Positions 8,819-16,994 of a DNA stretch of 64,000 bases are shown in pieces. Made by a program: the position numbers and the translations under genes. Numbering within the stretch: position 1 is the first letter of the stretch; each line of letters starts with the position of its first letter. The stretch comes from Rhodospirillaceae bacterium. GTDB taxonomy: Bacteria > Pseudomonadota > Alphaproteobacteria > Reyranellales > Reyranellaceae. The notes beneath the pieces were generated by a model, which was not told where the DNA came from, made no database searches, and was given only the letters and a program-made list of their open reading frames with translations. The stretch covers positions 151,512 to 215,511 of the forward strand of contig WOUR01000002.1 in assembly GCA_009772935.1 (NCBI GenBank), given 5' to 3'.

Positions 8819-9270
8819 GCTTCTTCTCCCGTGTCAGCAATCGACGGGGCGGCAACGCCCTCGTCGCCGAAGCGCGGACGCTCGCGACGCGGCGGGCGAT
8901 CGCCCCAGCGGTCGCCACGATCGCCGCCCGGACGGTCGGACTTCTCGGCGCTGCGCACCATGATGGCCGACGGGGCTTCCTCGAGCTCGTCGACGCGGAC
9001 GGTCATGTAGCGGATGATGTCTTCGTTGATCGACATCGTCCGCTCCAGCTCCTTCACCGCCGCTGCAGGGGCGTCGATGTTGAGCAGGGTGTAATGACCC
9101 TTGCGGTTCTTCTTGATGCGGTAGGTCAGCGAGCGCAGGCCCCAGTACTCCTTCTTGGAGACGGTGCCGCCCAGGCTGGCGACCAGTTCGGAGAACTGGG
9201 TGGTCAGAGCCTCCACCTGCGTCGTCGCAACGTCCTGACGCGCAATGAAGACATTCTCGTAGAGTGCCAT
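8815..9270 (-). CDS. rpsF: 30S ribosomal protein S6
   Basis: A 151-residue S6. The core (about 1-95) starts [14 protein letters not shown] and contains [24 protein letters not shown]. The C-terminal extension after about residue 105 is rich in Arg, Asp, Gly and Pro, and is longer than in E. coli. It pairs with S18 on the 30S platform. It is the first gene of the operon. The leader upstream holds several hairpins, which fits the known autoregulation of rpsF operons by the S6:S18 complex. Confidence 0.97.
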   Translation of the reverse strand: MALYENVFIARQDVATTQVEALTTQFSELVASLGGTVSKKEYWGLRSLTYRIKKNRKGHYTLLNIDAPAAAVKELERTMSINEDIIRYMTVRVDELEEAPSAIMVRSAEKSDRPGGDRGDRWGDRPPRRERPRFGDEGVAAPSIADTGEEA

Positions 9271-9305
9271 GTAGATTCGGCTCCTTATGGCTGTTTGCGA
9301 CCCGG

Positions 9306-9390
9306 AGTTCCGAGGAACCGGCCGGATCTAGCCGCCCCATCGCGGAATGCATCGGGGCGGCAAGGAGATCGGGGCCGACTGAGGCCCCGA
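9306..9390 (-). promoter_or_regulatory. Structured leader upstream of rpsF (candidate S6:S18-binding leader)
   Basis: Three hairpins lie in the minus-strand leader of rpsF: an 8-bp perfect stem 9369-9376/9383-9390 with a 6-nt loop, an 8-bp perfect stem 9331-9338/9354-9361 with a 15-nt loop that contains CCG, and a short GTTC/GAAC hairpin near 9306-9318. S6:S18 is known to bind an rpsF leader element containing a CCG in many bacteria. Assigning that role here is inference; the stems themselves are in the sequence. The first stem could instead serve fabD on the other strand. Confidence 0.4.
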
Positions 9391-9507
9391 AGAGGGGCGG
9401 TTATACAGGCAAGCGGCCTGAAAGCAAGTATTCCCCACGCGGCTTGACTGCGTTGGTTACCCCGGTATGACTGCCGCAATTCGAGCCGAAAACAGGGGAA
9501 AACGCGC

Positions 9508-10449
9508 ATGAGTCGGGCTTTTGTCTTTCCGGGCCAAGGATCGCAGGCCGTCGGCATGGGAGCCGACCTCGCCGGCGCCTTTGCCACCGCCCGGGAGGTC
9601 TTCGGCGAAGTCGACGAGGCGCTGAAGCAGAATCTGTCGAAATTGATGCGGGAGGGCCCGGAAAGCGACCTCGTCCTGACCGAGAATGCCCAGCCCGCCC
9701 TCATGGCAGTCAGCGTCGCCGTCGCCCGGATTCTGGAAAAGGACGGAGGCAAGCCGCTCCCGTCGCTCGCCGCCTATGTGGCAGGTCATTCGCTCGGCGA
9801 GTATTCGGCCTTGGCCGCGGCCGGCGCCCTCAGGCTCCCGGATGCCGCGCGCCTCCTGAAACTGCGTGGTCAGTCGATGCAGAAAGCGGTGCCGGTCGGG
9901 ATCGGTGCCATGGCGGCCCTGCTCGGGATCGAGTTGGAGCCCGCGCAGGAAGCCTGCAAGGAAGCGGCGCAGGGCGAGGTGGTCGCGGTCGCCAACGACA
10001 ATGGCGGTGGCCAGATCGTGGTGAGCGGTCACAAGGAGGCCGTTGAGCGTGCGATCGAGGCCGCCAAGTCGCGGGGCTGCAAGCGCGGCATGATGCTGCC
10101 GGTGAGCGCCCCCTTCCATTGCCCGCTGATGCAGCCGGCTGCCGATGCAATGAAGGTCGCACTTGAGGACGTTGTGCTGATGCCGCCGCGCGTGCCGCTT
10201 GTTTCCAACGTGCTGGCCTCGGAGCTCAGCGACCCGGCTGCCATCAAGCTGAGGCTCGTGGAACAGGTCACCGGCCTCGTACGCTGGCGCGAGAGCGTGC
10301 AGTATATGAAGATCAAAGGCGTCGATTCGCTGGTCGAGTGCGGCACCGGGAAAGTCCTGTCGGGTCTCGTCAAGCGCATCGACAAGGACATGACCGGCCT
10401 GGCGCTCAACACTCCGTCCGATATCGAAGCCTTCCTGAAGACGGCATAA
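9508..10449 (+). CDS. fabD: Malonyl-CoA:ACP transacylase FabD
   Basis: A 313-residue transacylase that loads malonyl groups from CoA onto acyl carrier protein for fatty acid synthesis. The N-terminus reads FVFPGQGSQAVGMG. The nucleophile is S95 in GHSLGEYSAL, and the catalytic histidine is H204 in SAPFHCPLM. It begins a plus-strand cluster with fabG 10 bp downstream, then acpP, fabF and mltG. Its 5' region is shared with the divergent rpsF operon. Confidence 0.97.
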   Translation: MSRAFVFPGQGSQAVGMGADLAGAFATAREVFGEVDEALKQNLSKLMREGPESDLVLTENAQPALMAVSVAVARILEKDGGKPLPSLAAYVAGHSLGEYSALAAAGALRLPDAARLLKLRGQSMQKAVPVGIGAMAALLGIELEPAQEACKEAAQGEVVAVANDNGGGQIVVSGHKEAVERAIEAAKSRGCKRGMMLPVSAPFHCPLMQPAADAMKVALEDVVLMPPRVPLVSNVLASELSDPAAIKLRLVEQVTGLVRWRESVQYMKIKGVDSLVECGTGKVLSGLVKRIDKDMTGLALNTPSDIEAFLKTA

Positions 10450-10459
10450 GGAGAGTGCC

Positions 10460-11200
10460 ATGTTCGATCTGACCGGCAAGGCAGCTCTCGTCACCGGTGC
10501 GTCCGGTGGCATCGGCGGCGCCATCGCCCGCGCGCTCCACAAGCAGGGCGCGACTGTCACCCTGTCGGGAACGCGCGCCGAGGCCCTGGAAGCGCTCAAG
10601 GCCTCCCTCGGGGAACGCGCGCACGTCGTGGCGGCCAGGATGGACGATCCGGCAGACATCGACCGCCTCGCCAAGGAGGCGGAAGCCGCGATGGGCGGCA
10701 GGCTCGACATCCTGGTGAACAATGCCGGGATCACGCGCGACAATATCTCGATGCGCATGAAGGACGAGGAATGGGAGAAGGTCCTTCAGGTGAACCTGAC
10801 CGGGACTTTCCGCCTGACCCGTGCGGCGATGCGCGGGATGATGAAGCGACGCTTCGGACGGGTCGTCAACATCACCTCTATCGTCGGCGTCACCGGCAAT
10901 CCGGGGCAGGCGAACTATGCGGCGGCCAAGGCCGGCCTGATCGGCATGTCGAAGTCGCTGGCGCAGGAGCTGGCGTCGCGGGGCATAACTGTTAACTGTC
11001 TGGCGCCCGGCTTCATCGCCACGCCGATGACCGACGTGCTGACCGACGACCAGAAAAAAGCCATCCTGGGGCGTGTTCCTGCCGACCGGCTCGGCACGCC
11101 CGAAGAGATCGCGGCCGGGGTGGTCTATCTGGCGAGCGACGAGGCCGCCTACGTCACCGGTCAGACGCTGCACATAAACGGCGGGATGGCCATGATCTGA
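10460..11200 (+). CDS. fabG: 3-oxoacyl-ACP reductase FabG
   Basis: A 246-residue short-chain dehydrogenase/reductase that uses NADPH to reduce 3-oxoacyl-ACP in the elongation cycle. The cofactor motif TGASGGIG is at about residues 13-20, NNAGIT at about 86-91, and the catalytic Ser-Tyr-Lys set in NITSIVG and NYAAAKAG. The C-terminal GQTLHINGGMAMI is typical of FabG. It is preceded by a good ribosome site (GGAG) and follows fabD closely. A terminator-like hairpin lies just after its stop codon. Confidence 0.97.
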   Translation: MFDLTGKAALVTGASGGIGGAIARALHKQGATVTLSGTRAEALEALKASLGERAHVVAARMDDPADIDRLAKEAEAAMGGRLDILVNNAGITRDNISMRMKDEEWEKVLQVNLTGTFRLTRAAMRGMMKRRFGRVVNITSIVGVTGNPGQANYAAAKAGLIGMSKSLAQELASRGITVNCLAPGFIATPMTDVLTDDQKKAILGRVPADRLGTPEEIAAGVVYLASDEAAYVTGQTLHINGGMAMI

Positions 11201-11207
11201 GGCTCTG

Positions 11208-11237
11208 GCCCACAAGTGCCTGATTCTGTGGGCTTTT
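11208..11237 (+). terminator. Terminator or attenuator between fabG and acpP
   Basis: A perfect 7-bp stem GCCCACA (11208-11214) / TGTGGGC (11227-11233) with a 12-nt loop is followed directly by TTTT. It starts 8 bp after the fabG stop and about 100 bp before acpP. It could end the fabD-fabG message or let acpP be expressed separately at a higher level. Confidence 0.65.
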
Positions 11238-11334
11238 CGGACCTAGCCAATGGCACGGGAGCTATGTTAATAGCCCGGCATTCGCCAACCCTCTGGCGAC
11301 CGGAATTTGTTGGATACACGGGAAGGACAAGACA

Positions 11335-11574
11335 ATGAGCGATATTGCCGAGCGCGTTAAGAAGATCGTCGTAGAGCATCTCGGCGTCGAGGCCGCGCAG
11401 GTCAAGGAAGAGGCCAAGTTCATCGACGATCTGGGCGCGGACAGCCTCGATACGGTCGAACTGGTGATGGCGTTCGAGGAAGAGTTCGGCATCGAGATTC
11501 CCGACGATGCCGCGGAGAAGATCCAGACCGTCGGCGACGCCATCGGCTTCATCAAGGGCACCGCGAAGTCCTGA
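11335..11574 (+). CDS. acpP: Acyl carrier protein
   Basis: A 79-residue acidic carrier protein. The 4'-phosphopantetheine attachment serine is S37 in [19 protein letters not shown]. It carries growing acyl chains between FabD, FabF, FabG and the other enzymes. A GGAAGGA ribosome site precedes the ATG. Its own promoter is likely, because a 134-bp gap with a terminator hairpin separates it from fabG. fabF follows 34 bp downstream. Confidence 0.98.
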   Translation: MSDIAERVKKIVVEHLGVEAAQVKEEAKFIDDLGADSLDTVELVMAFEEEFGIEIPDDAAEKIQTVGDAIGFIKGTAKS

Positions 11575-11608
11575 CCCTCACCGGTTCCTGGACGAGGAAG
11601 GGCGCGCG

Positions 11609-12865
11609 ATGAGGCGTGTTGTCGTAACCGGCATGGGCATGGTGACGCCGTTGGGTGACGGCGTCGACACGAACTGGCGGCGCCTGATGGCGGCAGAGTC
11701 CGGCATCCGGTCGATCCAGGCTTTCGACACTTCGGACCTCGCGACAAAGATCGCGGGCGAGGTTCCCCAGGGCGACAAGGCAAACGGCCACTTCAACGTG
11801 GACGATTACCTTGCGCCGAAGGAACAGCGGAAGCTCGACAAGTTCATCATTTTCGGAATCGCGGCCGCCCAGCAGGCGGTCGAGGATTCCGGCTGGCTGC
11901 CGCAGGACGAGGAAGGTCTCAACCGGACCGGCGTCATGATCGGCTCCGGCATCGGCGGCCTCCAGACGATCTACGAAACGTCGCTGACATTGAAGGAGCG
12001 GGGGCCGCGCCGCGTCAGTCCCTTCTTCATTCCGTCGGCCCTGATCAACCTCGTCTCGGGGCAGGTCTCGATCAAGTACGGCTTCAGGGGGCCGAATCAC
12101 GCCGTCGTGACCGCTTGCGCCACCGGCGCCCATGCGATCGGGGACGCGGCGCGGCTGATCCAGTTCGAGGACGCCGACGTGATGGTGGCGGGCGGGGCTG
12201 AAGCCGCGATCTGCCGCATCGGAATCGCGGGCTTCAATGCCTGCAAGGCGCTGTCGACCGATTTCAACGACACCCCGACACAGGCATCGCGTCCGTGGGA
12301 CAAGCGGCGTGACGGCTTCGTGATGGGCGAGGGCGCTGGTTGCCTTGTGCTCGAGGAGTACGAGCACGCCAAGAAGCGCGGCGCCAAGATTTATGCCGAG
12401 ATCCTGGGCTACGGCCTGTCGGGTGACGCCTATCACATAACGGCACCATCCGAAGACGGCGACGGCGCGGTGCGCGCCATGAAGGCGGCGCTGAAGCGGG
12501 CCAGTCTCGGCACCGACCAGATCGACTATGTGAACGCGCACGGCACGTCGACGATGGCCGATGTGATCGAACTGGGTGCCGTGAAGCGCACTTTCGGGCA
12601 GGATGTCCACAACCTGTCGATGTCGTCGACCAAGTCGGCGACCGGTCATCTGCTCGGTGCCGCCGGTGCGATCGAGGCGATCTACTCCATCAAGTCGCTG
12701 ATCGAGCAGGCGGTTCCGCCGACGCTCAATCTCGACGAGCCCGACGAAGGGTGCGACATCGATCTCGTTCCGAAGCAGGCCAAGCAGCGCAAGGTCCGCC
12801 ATGCGCTGAGCAACTCGTTCGGATTTGGCGGCACGAACGCATCTCTGATCCTCGGCCCCGTCTGA
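11609..12865 (+). CDS. fabF: 3-oxoacyl-ACP synthase II FabF
   Basis: A 418-residue condensing enzyme that elongates acyl-ACP with malonyl-ACP. The start at MRRVVVTGMGMVTPLG is chosen because it matches the family N-terminus; the open frame extends further upstream into acpP. The active-site cysteine is C170 in VVTACATGAHAIG. The two histidines lie in NAHGTSTMAD and KSATGHLLGAAG, and NSFGFGGTNASLIL is at the C-terminus. The order acpP-fabF-mltG is common in proteobacteria. Confidence 0.97.
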   Translation: MRRVVVTGMGMVTPLGDGVDTNWRRLMAAESGIRSIQAFDTSDLATKIAGEVPQGDKANGHFNVDDYLAPKEQRKLDKFIIFGIAAAQQAVEDSGWLPQDEEGLNRTGVMIGSGIGGLQTIYETSLTLKERGPRRVSPFFIPSALINLVSGQVSIKYGFRGPNHAVVTACATGAHAIGDAARLIQFEDADVMVAGGAEAAICRIGIAGFNACKALSTDFNDTPTQASRPWDKRRDGFVMGEGAGCLVLEEYEHAKKRGAKIYAEILGYGLSGDAYHITAPSEDGDGAVRAMKAALKRASLGTDQIDYVNAHGTSTMADVIELGAVKRTFGQDVHNLSMSSTKSATGHLLGAAGAIEAIYSIKSLIEQAVPPTLNLDEPDEGCDIDLVPKQAKQRKVRHALSNSFGFGGTNASLILGPV

Positions 12866-12888
12866 CAATTATCCTGAGGAGCTGAGTC

Positions 12889-13932
12889 ATGCTCAGCTAC
12901 TTCCGCTGGGTTCTCTTCTTCATTGCGCTGTTCGTCACCCTGATGGGCGGCTCGGTCTATGTGGGCCATGCGATCCTCACGGCGCAGGGACCGCTCGAGC
13001 AGACCAAGAACATCGTGATCCCGCGCGGCGCGGGGCCCGCCACCATGTCCAAGCTGCTGCAGGAGGAAGGCGTCATCGCCCATCCGCGCCTGTTCCGCGT
13101 GGCGCTGATGATCGATCCTTCGCCCAAGCCGATCAAGGCGGGCGAGTACGAAGTGCCGGCCCATACCTCGATGCAATCGCTCGTCGAACTGCTTCAGTCG
13201 GGCAAGGTCGTGCAGCGTCGCCTCACGATTCCCGAGGGCATGACGACACCTGAGGTGCTGGAACTGGTCCGCAAGACCGAAGCGCTGACCGGTGACATCA
13301 CGATGGACGTCAAGGAAGGCGATCTCCTGCCCGAGACCTACTTCTATTCGCGCGATGACACCCGCGATGGGCTGCTGCTGCGCATGAAGGAGGCGATGGA
13401 GAAGACGCTCGACGAGGCGTGGCGCAAGCGCGCCGCCGGCCTGCCGCTCGCCAACAAGCGCGAGGCATTGATCCTGGCATCGATGATAGAGAAGGAAACG
13501 GCGGTGCCGGCCGAGCGGACGAAGGTGGCCGCGGTGTTCATCAACCGTCTGCGGCGTCGCATGAAGCTCGAGAGCGATCCCACCACCATCTACGGTCTGA
13601 CCGAGGGCAAGGCGCCGCTCGGCCGTGATCTCACTCGTGCCGACCTTCAGTCGAACACGCCCTTCAACACCTATGTGATCGCCGCCCTGCCACGCGGGCC
13701 GATCTGCAATCCCGGTCGCGCCTCGATCGTGGCCGCTACCAACCCGGCGCGCGACCGCTCGCTCTTCTTCGTGGCGGACGGGCAGGGCGGGCACGTGTTC
13801 GCCACCACGCTTCCCGAACACAATCGCAACGTCGAACGCTGGCGCCAGATCCAGCGCGAGCGGGCGGAATCCCAATCTCAGACGCAGCCGCAAACACCGG
13901 CGCCCCAGGCGCCGCCGGCCAGCCGGCAGTAG
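12889..13932 (+). CDS. mltG: Endolytic transglycosylase MltG
   Basis: A 347-residue membrane-anchored YceG/MltG protein that cleaves nascent glycan strands inside the chain. There is one N-terminal membrane segment (about 5-25), then a LysM-like part and the catalytic domain. The catalytic glutamate is about residue 201 in SMIEKETAV, followed by TIYGLTEGKAPL and PLPRGPICNPG-like residues near 270. The last 25 residues are Gln/Pro/Ala-rich. A GAGGAG ribosome site lies before the ATG. It follows fabF by 23 bp. Confidence 0.95.
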   Translation: MLSYFRWVLFFIALFVTLMGGSVYVGHAILTAQGPLEQTKNIVIPRGAGPATMSKLLQEEGVIAHPRLFRVALMIDPSPKPIKAGEYEVPAHTSMQSLVELLQSGKVVQRRLTIPEGMTTPEVLELVRKTEALTGDITMDVKEGDLLPETYFYSRDDTRDGLLLRMKEAMEKTLDEAWRKRAAGLPLANKREALILASMIEKETAVPAERTKVAAVFINRLRRRMKLESDPTTIYGLTEGKAPLGRDLTRADLQSNTPFNTYVIAALPRGPICNPGRASIVAATNPARDRSLFFVADGQGGHVFATTLPEHNRNVERWRQIQRERAESQSQTQPQTPAPQAPPASRQ

Positions 13933-13935
13933 GGC

Positions 13936-14646
13936 ATGCCGGCGCTTCTGCTGGCGCTTCTGGTCCTGGCGGCGATCGCTCTCGTCATCGCCTGGTTCCT
14001 GCGGGCCAACCCGTCCTCGATGGCGGGTGTGCTCCGGGTCGTCATGGTGGTGCTGGGCGGCATCGGCGTGGGCGGACTGCTGATTTTCGGCCTGCGCTTT
14101 CTGCCCGGTCTCCTGCCGGAGTTACTGGGACTGGCGGGCGTCGCCATCACCGCGCTGATCGCGCGGGCCATCAGGAATCGCCCGTCGGGTGGTTTCAGCT
14201 CTCCGGGAGCCGGGCAGCGCACCGAGGCCAATACAGCATTCCTGAAAGCCTGGATCGATCATGCGAGCGGCGATGTCGGCGGTACCGTGCTGGCCGGCCG
14301 ATTTTCCGGGCGCACACTCGATCAACTGATGGACGCCGAGCTCCTCGATCTGCGTGTGGAATGTGCGGCGGATGCCGATTCGCTGCGTGTCCTCGAAGCC
14401 TATCTCGACCGGCGCCTGGGGGCCGACTGGCGCAAGACCCAGCACACGCCTCCGCCTCGCGGCTCGCGCACCGACATGACACGGGAAGAGGCGTTGGCAG
14501 TGCTGGGCCTGGCTGAAGGCGCCAGCGTCGATGACATCCGGTCGGCGCATCGGCGGCTGATCCAGCGGATGCATCCCGATGTTGGCGGAACGGCGGACCT
14601 CGCCGCGCGTATCAACCGCGCCAAGGACGTGCTGCTCGGTGGATGA
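13936..14646 (+). CDS. Membrane protein with C-terminal J domain
   Basis: A 236-residue protein starting 3 bp after mltG. About three hydrophobic segments occupy residues 1-80, followed by a soluble linker. A C-terminal J-like domain contains TREEALAVLGL and the diagnostic HPD tripeptide in IQRMHPDVGG. This layout resembles the DjlA/Tim14-type membrane J proteins of alphaproteobacteria. It probably recruits and stimulates a DnaK-family chaperone at the membrane; the client is unknown. It ends about 115 bp before galU. Confidence 0.85.
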   Translation: MPALLLALLVLAAIALVIAWFLRANPSSMAGVLRVVMVVLGGIGVGGLLIFGLRFLPGLLPELLGLAGVAITALIARAIRNRPSGGFSSPGAGQRTEANTAFLKAWIDHASGDVGGTVLAGRFSGRTLDQLMDAELLDLRVECAADADSLRVLEAYLDRRLGADWRKTQHTPPPRGSRTDMTREEALAVLGLAEGASVDDIRSAHRRLIQRMHPDVGGTADLAARINRAKDVLLGG

Positions 14647-14763
14647 CCTTGCCAGAGCGCGCGCTGACATGGCATCAAACGCAGCCCGTGGGCTTTCCCG
14701 CCACGATGCTGTCAAATCATTGATTTTAATGTGCATTCCCGCCGTTGAATGAGGTCGAAAAGC

Positions 14764-15639
14764 ATGGCCCTGCCTGTCCGTAAAGCCGTCCTGCCAGTCG
14801 CCGGTCTGGGCACCAGGTTCCTTCCCGCCACGAAGGCCATGCCGAAGGAGATGCTGACCGTCGTCGATCGACCTCTCATCCAATACGCTGTCGAGGAATG
14901 CCTCGCCGCCGGCATCGAGGAGTTCGTGTTTGTGTCCGGTCGCAACAAGGGCGCGCTCGAGGATCACTTCGATCACGCCTACGAGCTCGAGGCGACGCTC
15001 GAGCAGCGCAAGAAGGCGGCGGAGCTGAAGCAGACGCAGGACGCAACGATCAAGCCGGGCAACGCCATTTTTACGCGGCAGCAGAAGCCGCTCGGCCTCG
15101 GCCATGCCGTATGGTGCGCCAGGCACTGGATCGGCAAAGAGCCGTTCGCCGTCCTGCTGCCGGACGAACTGACGATCGACACGCCGAGCTGCGTCGGCCA
15201 GCTTGTCCAGGCCCACGAGAAGACCGGCGGCAGCGTGGTCGCGGTGATGGACGTACCGCGCGAGCAGACGAAGAGCTACGGCATCGCTGCCGTGAAGAAC
15301 GAGCAGGGCAACCTGTCGGAGATCACCGGCATGGTGGAGAAGCCCAAGCCCGAGGAAGCGCCTTCCACTCTGGCGCTGATCGGCCGTTACGTTCTGCTGC
15401 CGGAAGTCTTCGATCACTTGGGGCGGCACGAAACCGGCGCCGGCGGCGAGATCCAGCTCACCGACGCCATGGCCAGGATGATCGGCCAGAGCCCTTTCCA
15501 TGCGCTGCGCTATGCCGGGCAGCGGTATGACTGTGGCAGCCGCCTCGGCTTTCTCGAGGCCAACGTCGCCGTGGCCCTGCATCGTGCCGATACCAGCGCG
15601 GACACGCGGGCTCTTCTAACCCGTATGCTGAAGGGCTGA
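14764..15639 (+). CDS. galU: UTP-glucose-1-phosphate uridylyltransferase
   Basis: A 291-residue nucleotidyltransferase that makes UDP-glucose. The signature GLGTRFLPATKAMPKEML is at about residues 12-30, and further conserved parts include GRNKGALEDHFD, QKPLGLGHAVW and GAGGEIQLTDAM. The ATG at 14764 is preferred because GAGGTCG precedes it at a proper distance; an ATG five codons upstream is in frame. Its product is the substrate of the UDP-glucose dehydrogenase encoded 4 bp downstream. Confidence 0.96.
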   Translation: MALPVRKAVLPVAGLGTRFLPATKAMPKEMLTVVDRPLIQYAVEECLAAGIEEFVFVSGRNKGALEDHFDHAYELEATLEQRKKAAELKQTQDATIKPGNAIFTRQQKPLGLGHAVWCARHWIGKEPFAVLLPDELTIDTPSCVGQLVQAHEKTGGSVVAVMDVPREQTKSYGIAAVKNEQGNLSEITGMVEKPKPEEAPSTLALIGRYVLLPEVFDHLGRHETGAGGEIQLTDAMARMIGQSPFHALRYAGQRYDCGSRLGFLEANVAVALHRADTSADTRALLTRMLKG

Positions 15640-15643
15640 GTCC

Positions 15644-16960
15644 ATGCGTATAGCGATGATCGGGTCTGGTTACGTCGGGTTGGTGTCTGGGGCCTGCTTC
15701 GCTCATTTCGGTCACGACGTTTTCTGCGTCGACAAGGATGCGGGGAAGATCGAGCGTCTGCTGAAGGGCGTGATGCCGATCTACGAGCCCGGGCTGGACA
15801 AGCTTGTGGCGGACAATGTCGAGGCGGGTCGGCTGCGGTTCGGGACGGACCTGGCGGCGGCGGTGGGCGACGCGGATGCGGTGTTCATCGCGGTGGGGAC
15901 GCCGACGCGTCGGGGCGACGGGCATGCGGACCTGACGTATGTCTATGCGGCGGCGGCGGAGATCGCGCGGGCGATCCGGGGCTACACGGTGGTGGTGACG
16001 AAGTCGACGGTGCCGGTGGGGACGGGTCGGGAGATCGCGCGGATCATCCGGGAGGCGCATCCGTCCGGGGAGTTCGACGTGGCGTCGAACCCGGAGTTCC
16101 TGCGCGAGGGCGCGGCGATCGAGGACTTCATGAAGCCCGACCGCGTGGTGATCGGGGTGGAGAGCGATCGGGCGCGGGACGTGATGTCGGGGATCTACCG
16201 TCCGCTGAACCTGATCCAGACGCCGATGGTGTTCACCAACATCGAGACGGCGGAGGTGACGAAGTACGCGGGCAACGCGTTCCTGGCGACGAAGATCACG
16301 TTCATCAACGAGATCGCGGACCTGTGCGAGAAGGTGGGCGCGGACGTGCACGACGTGGCGCGGGGGATCGGGCTGGACGGGCGCATCGGGCGGAAGTTCC
16401 TGCACCCGGGTCCGGGGTTCGGCGGCTCGTGCTTCCCCAAGGACACGCTGGCGCTGGCCTACACGGCGCGCGAGGCGAATGCGCCGCAGACGCTCGTGGA
16501 GCAGGTGATCGAGGTGAACAACAGCCGCAAGAAGAAGATGGCGCAGAAGGTCGTCGATTTCTGCGGCGGGTCGGTGGCGGGGCTGACGATCGGGGTGCTG
16601 GGACTGACGTTCAAGGCGAACACCGACGACATGCGCGATGCGCCGTCGCTGGACATCGTGCCGGCGCTGCAGGCGGCGGGCGGGCGGATCGTGGCGTTCG
16701 ATCCCGAGGGGATGACCGAGGCGGGGCATCTGCTGAAGGACGTGACCTTCGCCAAGACGGCGCACGAGGCGGCGGCCGGGGCGGACGTGCTGGTGGTGAT
16801 CACCGAATGGCACGAGTTCCGCGGCCTCGACCCGCGCCGTCTCAAGGAGGCGATGCGCCAGCCGCGCATCGTCGACCTGCGCAACATCTTCGATCCCGAG
16901 GAAATGCGATCCCTCGGTTTTGCCTATGAAAGCGTCGGCCGCCCCGGTCCGCGCTCCTGA
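15644..16960 (+). CDS. ugd: UDP-glucose 6-dehydrogenase
   Basis: A 438-residue NAD-dependent dehydrogenase that oxidises UDP-glucose to UDP-glucuronate for polysaccharide synthesis. The Rossmann motif is GSGYVGLVSGACF at the N-terminus. Substrate and catalytic parts are seen in NPEFLREG, the GNAFLATKITFINEIADLCE helix and GPGFGGSCFPKD, where the cysteine is the nucleophile. Codon use between about 15840 and 16720 is unlike the neighbours, with GGG, GCG and CGG far more frequent. The N- and C-terminal ends look ordinary. Confidence 0.96.
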   Translation: MRIAMIGSGYVGLVSGACFAHFGHDVFCVDKDAGKIERLLKGVMPIYEPGLDKLVADNVEAGRLRFGTDLAAAVGDADAVFIAVGTPTRRGDGHADLTYVYAAAAEIARAIRGYTVVVTKSTVPVGTGREIARIIREAHPSGEFDVASNPEFLREGAAIEDFMKPDRVVIGVESDRARDVMSGIYRPLNLIQTPMVFTNIETAEVTKYAGNAFLATKITFINEIADLCEKVGADVHDVARGIGLDGRIGRKFLHPGPGFGGSCFPKDTLALAYTAREANAPQTLVEQVIEVNNSRKKKMAQKVVDFCGGSVAGLTIGVLGLTFKANTDDMRDAPSLDIVPALQAAGGRIVAFDPEGMTEAGHLLKDVTFAKTAHEAAAGADVLVVITEWHEFRGLDPRRLKEAMRQPRIVDLRNIFDPEEMRSLGFAYESVGRPGPRS

Positions 16961-16994
16961 TCTTTCCCGACGATCCTCTTCCGGAGTTCATTGC

